A stretch of DNA of 64,000 nucleotides from Pseudomonas sp. F(2018). Its GTDB lineage: Bacteria; Pseudomonadota; Gammaproteobacteria; Pseudomonadales; Pseudomonadaceae. Under the pieces are notes generated by a model. The model was not told the DNA's origin. It made no database searches and was given only the letters and a program-made list of their open reading frames with translations. Made by a program: the position numbers and the translations under genes. The DNA lies in the NCBI RefSeq assembly GCF_005508865.1, contig NZ_SCOM01000004.1:186001-250000 (forward strand), given 5' to 3'. This document shows positions 1 to 8,715 of this stretch, one piece after another (within the stretch, counting starts at the first letter, position 1; every line of letters starts with the position of its first letter).

Positions 1-1
1 G

Positions 2-397
2 CAGGCGATGAACTGGCTGGCCATGCAGGTGGGCCTGGAGGAAACGGTGGTGCTGCTCTGGGCCTGGCTGCGCTGGCCGCTGGCGGTGCTGATGCTGGTG
101 CTGGTGGTGGCCGCCGTGTACTACCTGGCGCCGGACGTGAAGCAGGAGTTCCGCTTCATCACCCCCGGCTCGATCCTGGCGGTGGTGGTGTGGATCGTCG
201 CCTCGCTGGGCTTCGGTTTCTACGCGCAGAACTTCGCCGACTACAACGCGACCTACGGCAGCATCGGCGCCATCATCGTGTTCCTGCTGTACCTGTACAT
301 CTCATCGGCGGTGCTGCTGCTCGGCGCGGAGCTCAACGCGGTGATCGAACACCTTGCCCACGAGGGCAAGGAGCCGGGGCAGAAACAGGCGGAGTAG
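2..397 (+). CDS. YihY/virulence factor BrkB family membrane protein (5' partial)
   Basis: This is the C-terminal part of an inner-membrane protein whose start lies left of the window; the frame is open from base 2 to the TAG at 395-397. The visible 132 codons hold about three hydrophobic helices. The segment around FRFITPGSILAVVVW, followed by a glycine-rich loop with FADYNATYGSIGAIIVFLLYLY and a final LLLGAELNAVIEH, is the usual C-terminal signature of the YihY/BrkB (UPF0761) family. Family members were once called ribonuclease BN by mistake and have no firm function. The tail after the last helix is short and charged. Confidence 0.85.
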   Translation, partial: QAMNWLAMQVGLEETVVLLWAWLRWPLAVLMLVLVVAAVYYLAPDVKQEFRFITPGSILAVVVWIVASLGFGFYAQNFADYNATYGSIGAIIVFLLYLYISSAVLLLGAELNAVIEHLAHEGKEPGQKQAE

Positions 398-399
398 CG

Positions 400-870
400 C
401 TACTGCTGGCTGGCAGGCGGCTGCGGCCAGTTCAGGGTGCCGGCGTCGCTGAAGCGGGCCGTACCCAGCAGCCCGCCGCCCAGCTTGCCGCTCAGCTCAT
501 AGGGCAGGTCGCGCCCGCTCTGATAGCCTGCCGCCGCCCACGCCTGGCGCATCACCGAGAACGCGGAAATGCTCACCGGCACCCGCAGCAGGGCCTCGCC
601 ATAACGCGGCACCTGCCCCATCTGGTCGCTCACCCCGCTGGCCAGCGGCTGGCCGTTGACGTCCAGCTCCAGGGCCACGCCGTCGTAGTCGATGGGGTTG
701 TCGTTGGGGTTCTGCACCCGCAACACCACGGCGAAGCGCACCTCCATGCCCTGCGCCGGCAATGGCTCCAGCCCGACCAGATCGATCCGCAGCGGATCGC
801 GTGGCGCGAGCGAGGCGCAGCTGGTCAGGGCGAGGGCCATCAGCAGGATGGCGAGTGGTCGAAGGGGCAT
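400..870 (-). CDS. LEA type 2 (WHy-domain) lipoprotein
   Basis: The 156-residue protein starts with a lipoprotein signal ending in LTSC-A (lipobox cysteine near residue 18), so it should be lipid-anchored in the envelope. The rest resembles a single LEA_2/WHy domain: a VLRVQNPNDNPIDYDGV stretch (the conserved N-P-N motif) followed by alternating beta strands and a closing FSDAGTLNW. Such lipoproteins are common in Pseudomonas, and desiccation or stress protection is only an inference from the family name. It converges tail-to-tail with the YihY gene (2 nt gap). Confidence 0.8.
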   Translation of the reverse strand: MPLRPLAILLMALALTSCASLAPRDPLRIDLVGLEPLPAQGMEVRFAVVLRVQNPNDNPIDYDGVALELDVNGQPLASGVSDQMGQVPRYGEALLRVPVSISAFSVMRQAWAAAGYQSGRDLPYELSGKLGGGLLGTARFSDAGTLNWPQPPASQQ

Positions 871-929
871 GCGGGGCTCCAGGCTCGATGAGTTACAGAG
901 TAGGAGACCGCAGCGCCATCAACCTTGCT

Positions 930-2336
930 TCAGTAGGTGAGTCGGTAGCTGTTGTCTTCGCTTAGACCATCGAAAAGCAGACTGCTGGTTTTCGTGTCCC
1001 AGCCGAACGGCTGCTCGCGATAAGGGTCCCGCAACTCAGAGCTCTGCACATAAGCAGCTGCCTGATTAGCTGCTATTCGCTGGTTGCGCATATCTGCCAG
1101 CAGTACGCTGGCGCGGCGAAGCCCTTCCAGATCGGTAACCCGGAGCATATAGCCGGTGAAACCCGTTTCGCTTGCCTGCGCTTCAAGTATGAAGCCTCCC
1201 AGATTGCGCAGGTGCGAGAAGTTCAGCTCAGTTATCTTTCGGCTGCTCTCCAGATACTCTGCACGCTGCTTGGCGTCCTCCATGGTGGAGTAGGGCGCGG
1301 AGAATATTTCATCCAGCTCCAGCAGGAGGTCGGCGTACCGATTCATCGATGTCTGCCGAAGCAGCAACGGTGGGCCCAGTGCCTTGATGGCTTGCTGTTT
1401 CAGACTATCTTCGTCGCCCTTCTCGTCGGTAAGCCAGTTGAGTTCTCGAGCCTTCATCTGCTGCAAATAATCATCAACAAAGGCCGCCTCTCCGCTGAGC
1501 GTGCGTCGCCATGAACGCTCGCCTTCTGTGGCTGGTTCTCGCCACGCCTGAGTGGGCAAGAGTCCCGCATATTTGTCCTGATCCTGGAACAGCTGGATGG
1601 ACCATAGAAAGTGCTGCCTGATCGCTGCATTGGCAATGAGACGGCTTATCAGAATGTCGGAGTTGGCCAGTGCCATGCGCCAGAACCGCAGGTCGGTATC
1701 GAGCATCTCCTGGGCTTGATGCAGATTGCCCTGGCGGGCGATCTTCCAGACATCGACCAGGTACAGGCGCTGGCCTTTCAAGGGGTGTTGATATTCGGGG
1801 AACGCGAATCGGATGTTGTATGGAAGCGGCTCATACATGGCCGGCAGCTTGATGAGCTCTTGATAGCGCTGCAGCAGTAGATGCTCTTGCTCCAGCCACT
1901 CGGCAAGGCGTGGTTCATGACCTTCCAGGCGTTGGGTGCATTGACCGTTGTTGGTGTTGCAGGCCTGGGTCAGTGGCTCAACGAACAGGGGAAGCTCATG
2001 GTCATGGCTGGTCCAGCGTGGGTACTCGGGCTCGATGAGGTCTTCGGTCCAGGGTTGTTGGCTGGCCCAGCGCATCCACTCGACACGCTGGCGCCCCAGT
2101 TCGATGGGATCTTGGTCGTCCGCAGCGGTGAACCCCAGCATGTACAGGTAGGCATTGTCCGGGGTGGCGACCGCGGGGCGCTCGGCGTGGATCCTGTCCA
2201 ACTGCTGCGCTGCGGAGGAGGCCGGATCGTCTCGCCAGTTGATCAGCACTAGCGCTAGATAAATCAGCACGATGGTTGCGACGAGCAGACTGCTGCACAC
2301 CAGCAGCCAGCGAAACAGCTTTCGAATGCCTTGCAT
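930..2336 (-). CDS. Hypothetical membrane-anchored protein
   Basis: I do not recognise this 468-residue protein. The ATG at 2336 is preferred over the upstream in-frame start at 2438 because it begins directly before a basic residue cluster and one hydrophobic helix (about residues 10-30, LLVCSSLLVATIVLIYLALV), which would act as an uncleaved signal anchor; an AGGGA sits upstream. The remainder is hydrophilic, rich in Gln, Leu and Arg, predicted largely helical and probably periplasmic. Base composition looks visibly less GC-rich than the flanking genes, with more codons ending in A or T, which could reflect acquisition by transfer. No neighbour suggests a role. Confidence 0.7.
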   Translation of the reverse strand: MQGIRKLFRWLLVCSSLLVATIVLIYLALVLINWRDDPASSAAQQLDRIHAERPAVATPDNAYLYMLGFTAADDQDPIELGRQRVEWMRWASQQPWTEDLIEPEYPRWTSHDHELPLFVEPLTQACNTNNGQCTQRLEGHEPRLAEWLEQEHLLLQRYQELIKLPAMYEPLPYNIRFAFPEYQHPLKGQRLYLVDVWKIARQGNLHQAQEMLDTDLRFWRMALANSDILISRLIANAAIRQHFLWSIQLFQDQDKYAGLLPTQAWREPATEGERSWRRTLSGEAAFVDDYLQQMKARELNWLTDEKGDEDSLKQQAIKALGPPLLLRQTSMNRYADLLLELDEIFSAPYSTMEDAKQRAEYLESSRKITELNFSHLRNLGGFILEAQASETGFTGYMLRVTDLEGLRRASVLLADMRNQRIAANQAAAYVQSSELRDPYREQPFGWDTKTSSLLFDGLSEDNSYRLTY

Positions 2337-2462
2337 GGGACTTCCCTGGCCACAAAAGCGCTGATCATAGCGCCGCTTGCGGAGATTGTCGGCGCTTGTG
2401 GACGTGACCGGGGAGGGGTTGGAGGCGCGCCGCACCACCGTCTTCCGGTGGGCGGCGGAAGG

Positions 2463-4526
2463 TCAGAGAGTAGCGGGGTTGCTGGCGCTGCTCAGGCGGC
2501 GGGCCTGCTTGAGGTAGAGGGTCAGTTCGCGGGCCGGCAGCGGTTTGCTGTACAGGTAGCCCTGACCCTCGTTGCAGCCCTGGGCGATGATGTAGGCCTC
2601 CTGCTCGGCGGTCTCCACGCCCTCGGCGATCACCTGCATGCCCAGGCTCTTGCCCAGCTGGATGATGGCGCGAACGATGGTCGCGTCGTCTTCGTCGTCC
2701 AGCAGGTCCTGCACGAAGCTCTTGTCGATCTTCATCTTGTCCAGCGGCAGGCTCTTCAGGTAGCTCAGCGAGGAGTAGCCGGTACCGAAGTCGTCGATGG
2801 CGATCAAGGCGCCGGCGCGGCGTAGGCTGAGCAAGTGCTGGGCGGCGGTGCTGATGTCTTCCATCAGGCCGGTCTCGGTGACTTCCAGCTCCAGGCTGCG
2901 CGGCGGCAGGCGGTAGACCTGCAGCAGGTTGCTGACCATGCGTGGGAGTTCGGCGTGGTGCAGCTGCACGGTGGACAGGTTGACCGCCATGCGCAGGTCG
3001 CTGAAGCCCTGGTCGTGCCATTCGCGCAGCTGGCGGCAGGCCTGGTCCAGCACCCATTCGCCGATGGCGATGATGGTGCCGTTCTGCTCGGCCAGCGGAA
3101 TGAACAGGTCTGGCGGGACGAAGCCGTGTTGCGGGTGCTGCCAGCGGATCAGCGCTTCGACGCCGACCACGTGGTGGTCGCGGTAGTCGACCTGCGGCTG
3201 GAACACCAGGTGCATCTCGTTGCGGCTGAGCGCCTCGCGCAGTTCCTTTTCCAGCTCGCGGCGGCGACGCATCTCACTGTCGACGCTGGCGATGTAGAAC
3301 TGGTAGCGGTTGCGCGAGCGGCTCTTGGCCAGGGTCATGGTCTGTTCGGCTTTCTGCAGCAGCTTCTCGGTGCTGTCGCCGTCTTCCGGGAACAGGGTGA
3401 TGCCGATGGTGGCACGCAGGCGCACTTCCTGTTGTTCCAGGGCGAAGGGGGTATCGAGGCTGTCGAGGATGCTCTGGGCCAGTTCGGCGGCCTCGTAGGG
3501 CTGCTCGATGTCGGCCTGGACCAGGGCGAATTGGTCGCCACCGAGGCGGGCCAGGGCGCCGAGACGGCCGCTGTGGCTGCGCAGGCGGTCGGACAGGGCC
3601 AGCAGCAGCTGGTCACCGGTCTGGTAGCTGAACTGTTCGTTGATGCCCTTGAAGTCGTCGAGGCCGACGCACAGCACGGCCACGCGGCGCTGCAGGCGGC
3701 CGGCGTCGTCGAGGATCTGGTCGAGCTGCTGCTGCAGCTGTTGGCGGTTGGGCAGGCCGGTGAGGAAGTCGTACTGCGACATGCGCAGCAGGCTGTTCTC
3801 CGCCTCGCGGCGCAGGTGGGTGTTGCGCTCGATGGATTCCAGCAGCTGGTTGGCGGTGTTGATCCACAGCCCCAGTTCGTTTTTCTCGTTGCCGCGCAGC
3901 ATGGGCAGCTTGTGCTCGCTGGGTCGGTCCGGGTTGATGTGGGTCAGGTGCTCGATGATCTTCGACAGCGGCTTGGTCAGTAGCCAGTGGTAGACCATGT
4001 ACAGCACCAGGGCCATGGCCAGGGCGCGCAGCACGCCGGAGACGAAGATGATCACCGAGGTGGTGATGAAGTTCTCGCCGTAGCTGGCGGTGTCCAGGGT
4101 GATGGTCAGGTCGCCGTAGTACTCGGTGTACGGGCCCTTGCCGACCAGTTGGGTGGTGAAGGTCTGTTCCTTGCCGAGGATCGGGTCGGTGATCCAGCGG
4201 CTGGTAGAGGAGGTCAGCTCGCGGGAGCGTTCGGCGAGCATCGGCTCGTTCGGGTGGCCGATGGCGGCGTAGCGCACGGCTTCATGCTGGAACAGGCCCT
4301 CGATGACCTGCATGCCCATCTCGCGGTCGAGGCTGTAGACGGCCTGGGTGGACGGGTCGCGGAACATGCCGAGGATACGCTGGGCGTCGTTGGCCACGGC
4401 CTGGCGGGTCTTGTAGATGTCGAAGACGATCTGCCCGCAGCTCAGCACTACCCCGACCACCAATGCCGACATCAGGACAACACGCAGCAGTTTCAGTGAC
4501 AGGCTGTTTTTCAGATCCAGCTTCAA
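2463..4526 (-). CDS. bifA: Cyclic-di-GMP phosphodiesterase BifA (degenerate GGDEF plus EAL)
   Basis: The product degrades cyclic di-GMP and in P. aeruginosa controls the biofilm/swarming switch. An N-terminal helix, a periplasmic segment and a second helix (near residues 165-185) precede a diguanylate-cyclase-like domain with GGDQF instead of GGDEF, then a complete EAL domain. EALIRWQHP, ELEVTETG, IDDFGTGYSSL, KMKIDKSF and VIAEGVET are all present, so the phosphodiesterase should be active. GGDQF is the form known from BifA, and the neighbour sodB matches P. aeruginosa synteny (PA4367-PA4366). I place the start at the TTG at 4526, with AAGGA eight bases upstream and a length of 687 residues; an ATG at 4559 or 4598 would give a longer form. 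Confidence 0.93.
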   Translation of the reverse strand: MKLDLKNSLSLKLLRVVLMSALVVGVVLSCGQIVFDIYKTRQAVANDAQRILGMFRDPSTQAVYSLDREMGMQVIEGLFQHEAVRYAAIGHPNEPMLAERSRELTSSTSRWITDPILGKEQTFTTQLVGKGPYTEYYGDLTITLDTASYGENFITTSVIIFVSGVLRALAMALVLYMVYHWLLTKPLSKIIEHLTHINPDRPSEHKLPMLRGNEKNELGLWINTANQLLESIERNTHLRREAENSLLRMSQYDFLTGLPNRQQLQQQLDQILDDAGRLQRRVAVLCVGLDDFKGINEQFSYQTGDQLLLALSDRLRSHSGRLGALARLGGDQFALVQADIEQPYEAAELAQSILDSLDTPFALEQQEVRLRATIGITLFPEDGDSTEKLLQKAEQTMTLAKSRSRNRYQFYIASVDSEMRRRRELEKELREALSRNEMHLVFQPQVDYRDHHVVGVEALIRWQHPQHGFVPPDLFIPLAEQNGTIIAIGEWVLDQACRQLREWHDQGFSDLRMAVNLSTVQLHHAELPRMVSNLLQVYRLPPRSLELEVTETGLMEDISTAAQHLLSLRRAGALIAIDDFGTGYSSLSYLKSLPLDKMKIDKSFVQDLLDDEDDATIVRAIIQLGKSLGMQVIAEGVETAEQEAYIIAQGCNEGQGYLYSKPLPARELTLYLKQARRLSSASNPATL

Positions 4527-4727
4527 ATGCGTATTCCTTGTTCGCCGCCGGAGGCTCATGACCGTTGTGAGTATTGGCAAATGCGCGTGAGCCGTCAAAG
4601 GGCCATTACGTCATATCCCATATTTTTCGGGCCTGCATCGGCGAGACGATGGCCGGCGATGAGCGGGTGCGAATCATTCGCCGTCAGCGGTGGGCATGGC
4701 GCTTGCGCAGGTGCCGGGCGCGCCAAC

Positions 4728-4758
4728 GAAAAAGCCCGGCTAAAGGCCGGGCTTTTCG
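4728..4758 (-). terminator. Rho-independent terminator after sodB
   Basis: GCCCGGC at 4734-4740 pairs with GCCGGGC at 4746-4752 around a five-base loop, and A/T runs extend both sides of the stem. It lies 18 bases downstream of the sodB stop. The symmetric A and T tracts would let it work in both directions. Confidence 0.9.
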
Positions 4759-4775
4759 TGAGCGCTGGATGCGAC

Positions 4776-5357
4776 TCAGGCGGCGAAGTTCTTCGCCACG
4801 AAGTCCCAGTTGACCAGGTTCCAGAACGCCTCGACGTACTTCGGACGCAGGTTGCGGTAGTCGATGTAGTAGGCGTGTTCCCAGACGTCGCAGGTCAGCA
4901 GCGGGGTGTCACCGCTGGTCAGCGGGCAGCCGGCGCCGATGGTGCTGGCCAGGGCCAGGGAGCCGTCGGCCTTCTTCACCAGCCAGCCCCAGCCGGAACC
5001 GAAGGTGCCGATGGAGACCTTGCTGAACTCTTCCTTGAACTTGTCGAAGGAACCGAAGGTGGCGTTGATGGCATCGGCCAGGGCGCCAGTCGGCTGGCCA
5101 CCGCCGTTCGGCGACAGGCAGTTCCAGTAGAAGGTGTGGTTCCAGATCTGCGCGGCGTTGTTGAACACGCCGCCGGAGGAAGTCTTGATGATTTCTTCCA
5201 GGCTCTTGCCTTCGAACTCGGTGCCCGGCACCAGGTTGTTCAGGTTCACCACGTAGGCGTTGTGGTGCTTGCCGTGATGGTATTCCAGGGTCTCGGCGGA
5301 CAGGTGCGGCTCGAGGGCGTTTTTCTCATACGGCAGCGGCGGCAATTCGAAAGCCAT
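4776..5357 (-). CDS. sodB: Superoxide dismutase [Fe] SodB
   Basis: Cytoplasmic iron superoxide dismutase, 193 residues, the normal size. The metal ligands are visible: His27 in YHHGKHH, His74 in WNHTFYW, and Asp and His in DVWEHAYY near residues 157-161. [14 protein letters not shown] and the small AGCPLTSG region favour the iron type over the manganese type. The start ATG at 5357 is followed by the usual AFELPPLPY. The gene stands alone between bifA and a DMT transporter, with its own terminator. Confidence 0.97.
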   Translation of the reverse strand: MAFELPPLPYEKNALEPHLSAETLEYHHGKHHNAYVVNLNNLVPGTEFEGKSLEEIIKTSSGGVFNNAAQIWNHTFYWNCLSPNGGGQPTGALADAINATFGSFDKFKEEFSKVSIGTFGSGWGWLVKKADGSLALASTIGAGCPLTSGDTPLLTCDVWEHAYYIDYRNLRPKYVEAFWNLVNWDFVAKNFAA

Positions 5358-5587
5358 GGTCTATCTCCTCATCATCAGGTCGGGATATGTGCGACTAGCG
5401 CAGGCCGTTCACGGGGCGGCCGGAATACGGGCGGCGACGAGTTTGTACTCTTTAATGTGCCGCGAGGCCGGGATCATAGCACCCGACCCTGGCCATATCC
5501 ACGCAGCAACTGTGTGGGAAAGCCGATGCCAGGGGCTTCGCCGACTCTTGCCTGGGACCGTCGGCCGGGCGGGAAGTGCGAGGGCGA

Positions 5588-6430
5588 TCAGGCCAGTTTC
5601 ATCAGCGCCACGCCGGCTGCGATCACGCAACAGGCGATCAGGCGCAGTGCCGGCATCGACTCCTTGAGGAACAGCCAGCCGATCAGCAGGGCGAACAGCA
5701 CGCTGGTTTCGCGCAGGGCCGAGACCATGGCCACCGGCGCCTGGGTGGTGGCCCAGATCACCAGGCTGTAGGCCAGCATCGACATGGCGCCGCCCGCCAG
5801 GCCGCCGCGCCAGTGCGGCCCCAGCTGCAGGAAGATACCTGGCCCACGCCGCCCGGCGATGACCACTGCCGCCACCACGCCATTGACCGCGAACAGCCAC
5901 AGGGCGTAGGCGATGGCATCGCCATTGGTGCGCGCGCCGAGGGCATCGGACAGGGTGTAACCGGCGATACAGGCCGCCGTGGCCAGGGCATTGAGCACCA
6001 GCGGGCCGCTGGGGGCACCGCCGGCATGGCCGCCGCGCCAGGCCATCAGCCAGATGCCGCCGACCAGCACCAGCAGGCCCGTCCATTGCCCCGCGTGCAG
6101 CGCATCCCCGGCCAGCAGTGCCAGCAGGGCGACCAGCAAGGGCGAGCTGCCGCGGGCGATCGGATAGGCCTGGGACAGGTCGCCGTGCTGGTAGGCGCGC
6201 GAGAGGAAGATGTTGTAGCCGATATGCAGCAGGGCGGAGAGGGCGATGTAGGGCCAGGCGCCGGTCAACGGCAGGTTGAAGAAGGGTAACGCCAGCAGGG
6301 CGATGCAGCCGGCGCCGATCTGGATCAGCGAGGCGGTGAGGAAGCGGTCGAGGCCGATCTTCAGCAGGGCGTTCCAGCCCGCGTGCAGCACCGCGGCGGC
6401 CATCACTACGGCAAAGACGGTTGTATCCAC
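5588..6430 (-). CDS. EamA/DMT-family transporter
   Basis: The 280-residue protein has about ten hydrophobic helices arranged as two five-helix EamA halves. It starts directly in helix 1 (AVVMAAAVLHAGWNALLK), a typical family opening with the conserved W-N, and the second half ends with LFLKESMPALRLIACCVIAAGVALM. The substrate cannot be read from sequence; metabolite or amino acid export is usual for the family. It lies upstream of, and in the same direction as, sodB and follows argO after 57 nt, so it could be co-transcribed with argO. Confidence 0.85.
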   Translation of the reverse strand: MDTTVFAVVMAAAVLHAGWNALLKIGLDRFLTASLIQIGAGCIALLALPFFNLPLTGAWPYIALSALLHIGYNIFLSRAYQHGDLSQAYPIARGSSPLLVALLALLAGDALHAGQWTGLLVLVGGIWLMAWRGGHAGGAPSGPLVLNALATAACIAGYTLSDALGARTNGDAIAYALWLFAVNGVVAAVVIAGRRGPGIFLQLGPHWRGGLAGGAMSMLAYSLVIWATTQAPVAMVSALRETSVLFALLIGWLFLKESMPALRLIACCVIAAGVALMKLA

Positions 6431-6487
6431 GCGCGGCTTCCTGGCTGGCGGTCGAGCGCCGCAGCATAACGCTGCGACGCCCGCTGG

Positions 6488-7096
6488 TCATGCGCCGGGT
6501 GCGTTGGCGATCAGTTGCCAGGCCACGGCGAACATCATGGCTGCCACCGCCAGGTCGAGCAGGCGCCAGGTGGCCGGGCGTGCCAGCCAGGGGGCGAGCC
6601 AGGCGGCGCCCAGAGCCAGGGTGAAGAACCACAGCAGCGAGGCACTGGCCGCGCCCAGGGCGTAGGCGCCGGGCACCGGTTGCTGGGCGCCGAGGGAACC
6701 GATCAGCAGCACGGTATCCAGGTACACGTGCGGGTTGAGCAGGGTCACCGCCAGGGCGGCCAGCAGCACCGCACGGCGTGAGCGCGGGCCGCTGTCCTGC
6801 TGTTGCAGGGCCTGAGGGCTGAGCGCGCGGCGCAGTGCCTGCACACCCAGCCAGAGCAGGAAGGCCGCGCCGCCCCAGCGCGCCACGGCGAGCAGCAGCG
6901 GACTCTTCGCCAGCACGGCGGCCAGGCCGAATACCCCGGCGGCGACCAGCAGGGCATCGCACAGCACGCACAGCGCGGCCACCGGCAGGTGATGCTCGCG
7001 GCGCAGGCTCTGGGCCAGGACGAAGGCGTTCTGCGCGCCAATGGCGACGATCAGCCCGGCCGCCACCAGCAGGCCGTTGAGGTAGCTCTGCCACAT
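6488..7096 (-). CDS. argO: LysE/ArgO-type basic amino acid exporter
   Basis: The 202-residue inner-membrane protein has six predicted helices and the LysE-family N-terminal signature GLIVAIGAQNAFVLAQSLRR. LysE/ArgO proteins export arginine and lysine. The gene is divergent from an ArgP-like regulator, with the small ACT-domain gene (ending 1 nt before its start) between them, which is the arrangement expected for ArgP-controlled argO. The LLNPHVYLDTVLLIGS segment is also typical of the family. Confidence 0.9.
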   Translation of the reverse strand: MWQSYLNGLLVAAGLIVAIGAQNAFVLAQSLRREHHLPVAALCVLCDALLVAAGVFGLAAVLAKSPLLLAVARWGGAAFLLWLGVQALRRALSPQALQQQDSGPRSRRAVLLAALAVTLLNPHVYLDTVLLIGSLGAQQPVPGAYALGAASASLLWFFTLALGAAWLAPWLARPATWRLLDLAVAAMMFAVAWQLIANAPGA

Positions 7097-7097
7097 C

Positions 7098-7499
7098 TCA
7101 GCGGCTCTCCGCGGCCAGCCGCTGCAGCGTCGCCAGGGCGCGCTCGGCGTCTGCCTGGGCGACGAACAGGTGGTCGTGGTGGTAGCCGGCGATCACGTTG
7201 CAGCTGATGCCTTCCCTGGCCAGCGCAGTGGCGAAGGCGGCGGTGAGGCCGACGGCGGCCAGCGAGGAGTGCACCTGCAGGGTGATCCAGGCGGCCACGT
7301 AGTCGTAGGCCAGGTCGAGGCGATCCGCCTCGGCGCGCGGCAGGATTAGGGTGGTGCCCTCCGCCTCGCGGAAGCTGCCGATGGCGACGGCGTCATGCAG
7401 CACGGTCGGGCCGGCCACCGAGCAGAACACGAACTCGCCCGGGTTGAGGCGCGGCGACAGGGTAGCTAGCAGGGTGCTCAGGGAAGTTTCGCCGGTCAT
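7098..7499 (-). CDS. ACT domain-containing protein
   Basis: The 133-residue soluble protein looks like a paired ACT-type fold (DUF2241/CASTOR-like): residues 20-60 contain VFCSVAGPTVL and the later half AAVGLTAAFATALAREGISCNVIAGYHHDHLFV. These domains usually bind amino acids. The ATG at 7499 follows a purine-rich AAGGACTC stretch; an upstream in-frame start at 7583 would run into the argP promoter and is rejected. It is the first gene of a two-gene unit with argO. Sensing of basic amino acids is my inference from that context. Confidence 0.85.
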   Translation of the reverse strand: MTGETSLSTLLATLSPRLNPGEFVFCSVAGPTVLHDAVAIGSFREAEGTTLILPRAEADRLDLAYDYVAAWITLQVHSSLAAVGLTAAFATALAREGISCNVIAGYHHDHLFVAQADAERALATLQRLAAESR

Positions 7500-7594
7500 G
7501 GCGGAGTCCTTGTAAGGGTTGCGATGCTGGCCAGTCTGGGCAGATCGGTTGTATAAGAAAAACAAATCATGCTGATCTCTCATTAGGAAAACTG

Positions 7595-8479
7595 ATGTTC
7601 GACTACAAGCTGCTGGCGGCCCTCGCGGCCGTGGTGGAGCAGGGTGGCTTCGAGCGGGCCGCGCAGTTGCTCGGTCTGTCGCAATCGGCGGTGTCGCAGC
7701 GGATCAAGCTGCTCGAGGCGCGGGTCGGCCAGCCGGTGCTGCTGCGCGCCGCGCCGCCGGCGCCCACCGAGATCGGCCGACGCCTGCTCAACCATGTGCA
7801 GCAGGTGCGCCTGCTCGAGCGCGACCTGCAGGGCCAGGTGCCGGCGCTGGACGAGGGCGGCAGCGCTGAGCGCCTGCGCATTGCGCTGAACGCCGACAGC
7901 CTGGCGACCTGGTGGGCGCCGCTGATGGGCGACTTCTGCGCCGAGCACCGCCTGCTGCTGGATCTGGTGGTGGAGGACCAGGACGTCGGCCTCAAGCGCA
8001 TGCGCGCCGGCGAGGTGGCCGGTTGCCTGTGTGCGGCCGAACGCCCGGTGGCGGGTGCCCGCGCCTTGGCGCTGGGTGCCATGCGCTATCGCGCACTGGC
8101 CAGTCCGGCCTTTATCGCCCGGCATTTTCCTCAGGGCGTGGACTTGCAGCGCCTGGGTCAGGTGCCGGCCATCGTCTTCGGTCCGGACGATCTGCTGCAG
8201 CACCGTTACCTGGCGGGGTTGGGTATCGGTGGTGGTTTTACCCATCACCTGTGCCCGTCCTCCGAGGGCTTCGTGCGCCTGACCAGCGCCGGCTTCGGCT
8301 GGGGCCTGGTGCCCGAGCTGCAGGTGCAGCGCGAGCTGGCTGCCGGCCTGCTGGTGGAGCTGTTGCCGGGGCGGCCGCTGGATGTGCCGTTGTATTGGCA
8401 CCATTGGCGCAATGGGGGCGAGCTGTTGAGTCAGCTGACCCGCCATCTGGAGCGTGGGGTGGGGGAATGGTTGGTTTGA
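7595..8479 (+). CDS. argP: LysR-family regulator ArgP
   Basis: The 294-residue LysR-type regulator has an N-terminal winged helix-turn-helix (residues 3-60, AALAAVVEQGGFERAAQLLGLSQSAVSQRIKLLE) and an effector-binding domain. The opening MFDYKLLAALAAVVEQGGFERAA is that of the ArgP/IciA group, which senses lysine and arginine and activates argO. The gene diverges from the ACT-argO unit across a 95-nt AT-richer spacer that should hold both promoters. In P. aeruginosa the equivalent gene is annotated iciA near sodB, in line with this location. Confidence 0.9.
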   Translation: MFDYKLLAALAAVVEQGGFERAAQLLGLSQSAVSQRIKLLEARVGQPVLLRAAPPAPTEIGRRLLNHVQQVRLLERDLQGQVPALDEGGSAERLRIALNADSLATWWAPLMGDFCAEHRLLLDLVVEDQDVGLKRMRAGEVAGCLCAAERPVAGARALALGAMRYRALASPAFIARHFPQGVDLQRLGQVPAIVFGPDDLLQHRYLAGLGIGGGFTHHLCPSSEGFVRLTSAGFGWGLVPELQVQRELAAGLLVELLPGRPLDVPLYWHHWRNGGELLSQLTRHLERGVGEWLV

Positions 8480-8503
8480 TGGGCTCGTCCAGGTAGCGCA
8501 CGA

Positions 8504-8678
8504 GCTGCCGCGGTGGACTGTTCGCTGCGTTCCTGAGTCCCCTACGAGGGGCCCCTGAGTCGGCCGTAATTCCGGATATGGTTGGGGAGTGCAGGGCGAA
8601 ACGTAGGGTGTACTCGCCGCGGGCAGTACACCGAGGTGCCGCGGTGGGCTGTTCGCTGCGCTCCTGAGCCCCCCCTAC
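8504..8678. repeat. Intergenic direct repeat with nested hairpin
   Basis: A roughly 42-bp sequence occurs twice, at 8504-8544 and 8635-8678, sharing TGCCGCGGTGG, CTGTTCGCTGCG and TCCTGAG with few changes. Between the copies, GGTGTACT (8607-8614) pairs with AGTACACC (8625-8632). The 236-nt gap between argP and the convergent chemoreceptor gene holds nothing else recognisable. It looks like a small non-coding dispersed repeat. Confidence 0.65.
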
Positions 8679-8715
8679 AAGTGCAGTCCGAGCCAGCCCT
8701 AGCCCATGCGGTGCC

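Noticed and set aside
2835..3983. 382-codon plus-strand frame opposite bifA
   Set aside because: Antisense to a conserved GGDEF/EAL coding region; low-complexity residue composition typical of a shadow.
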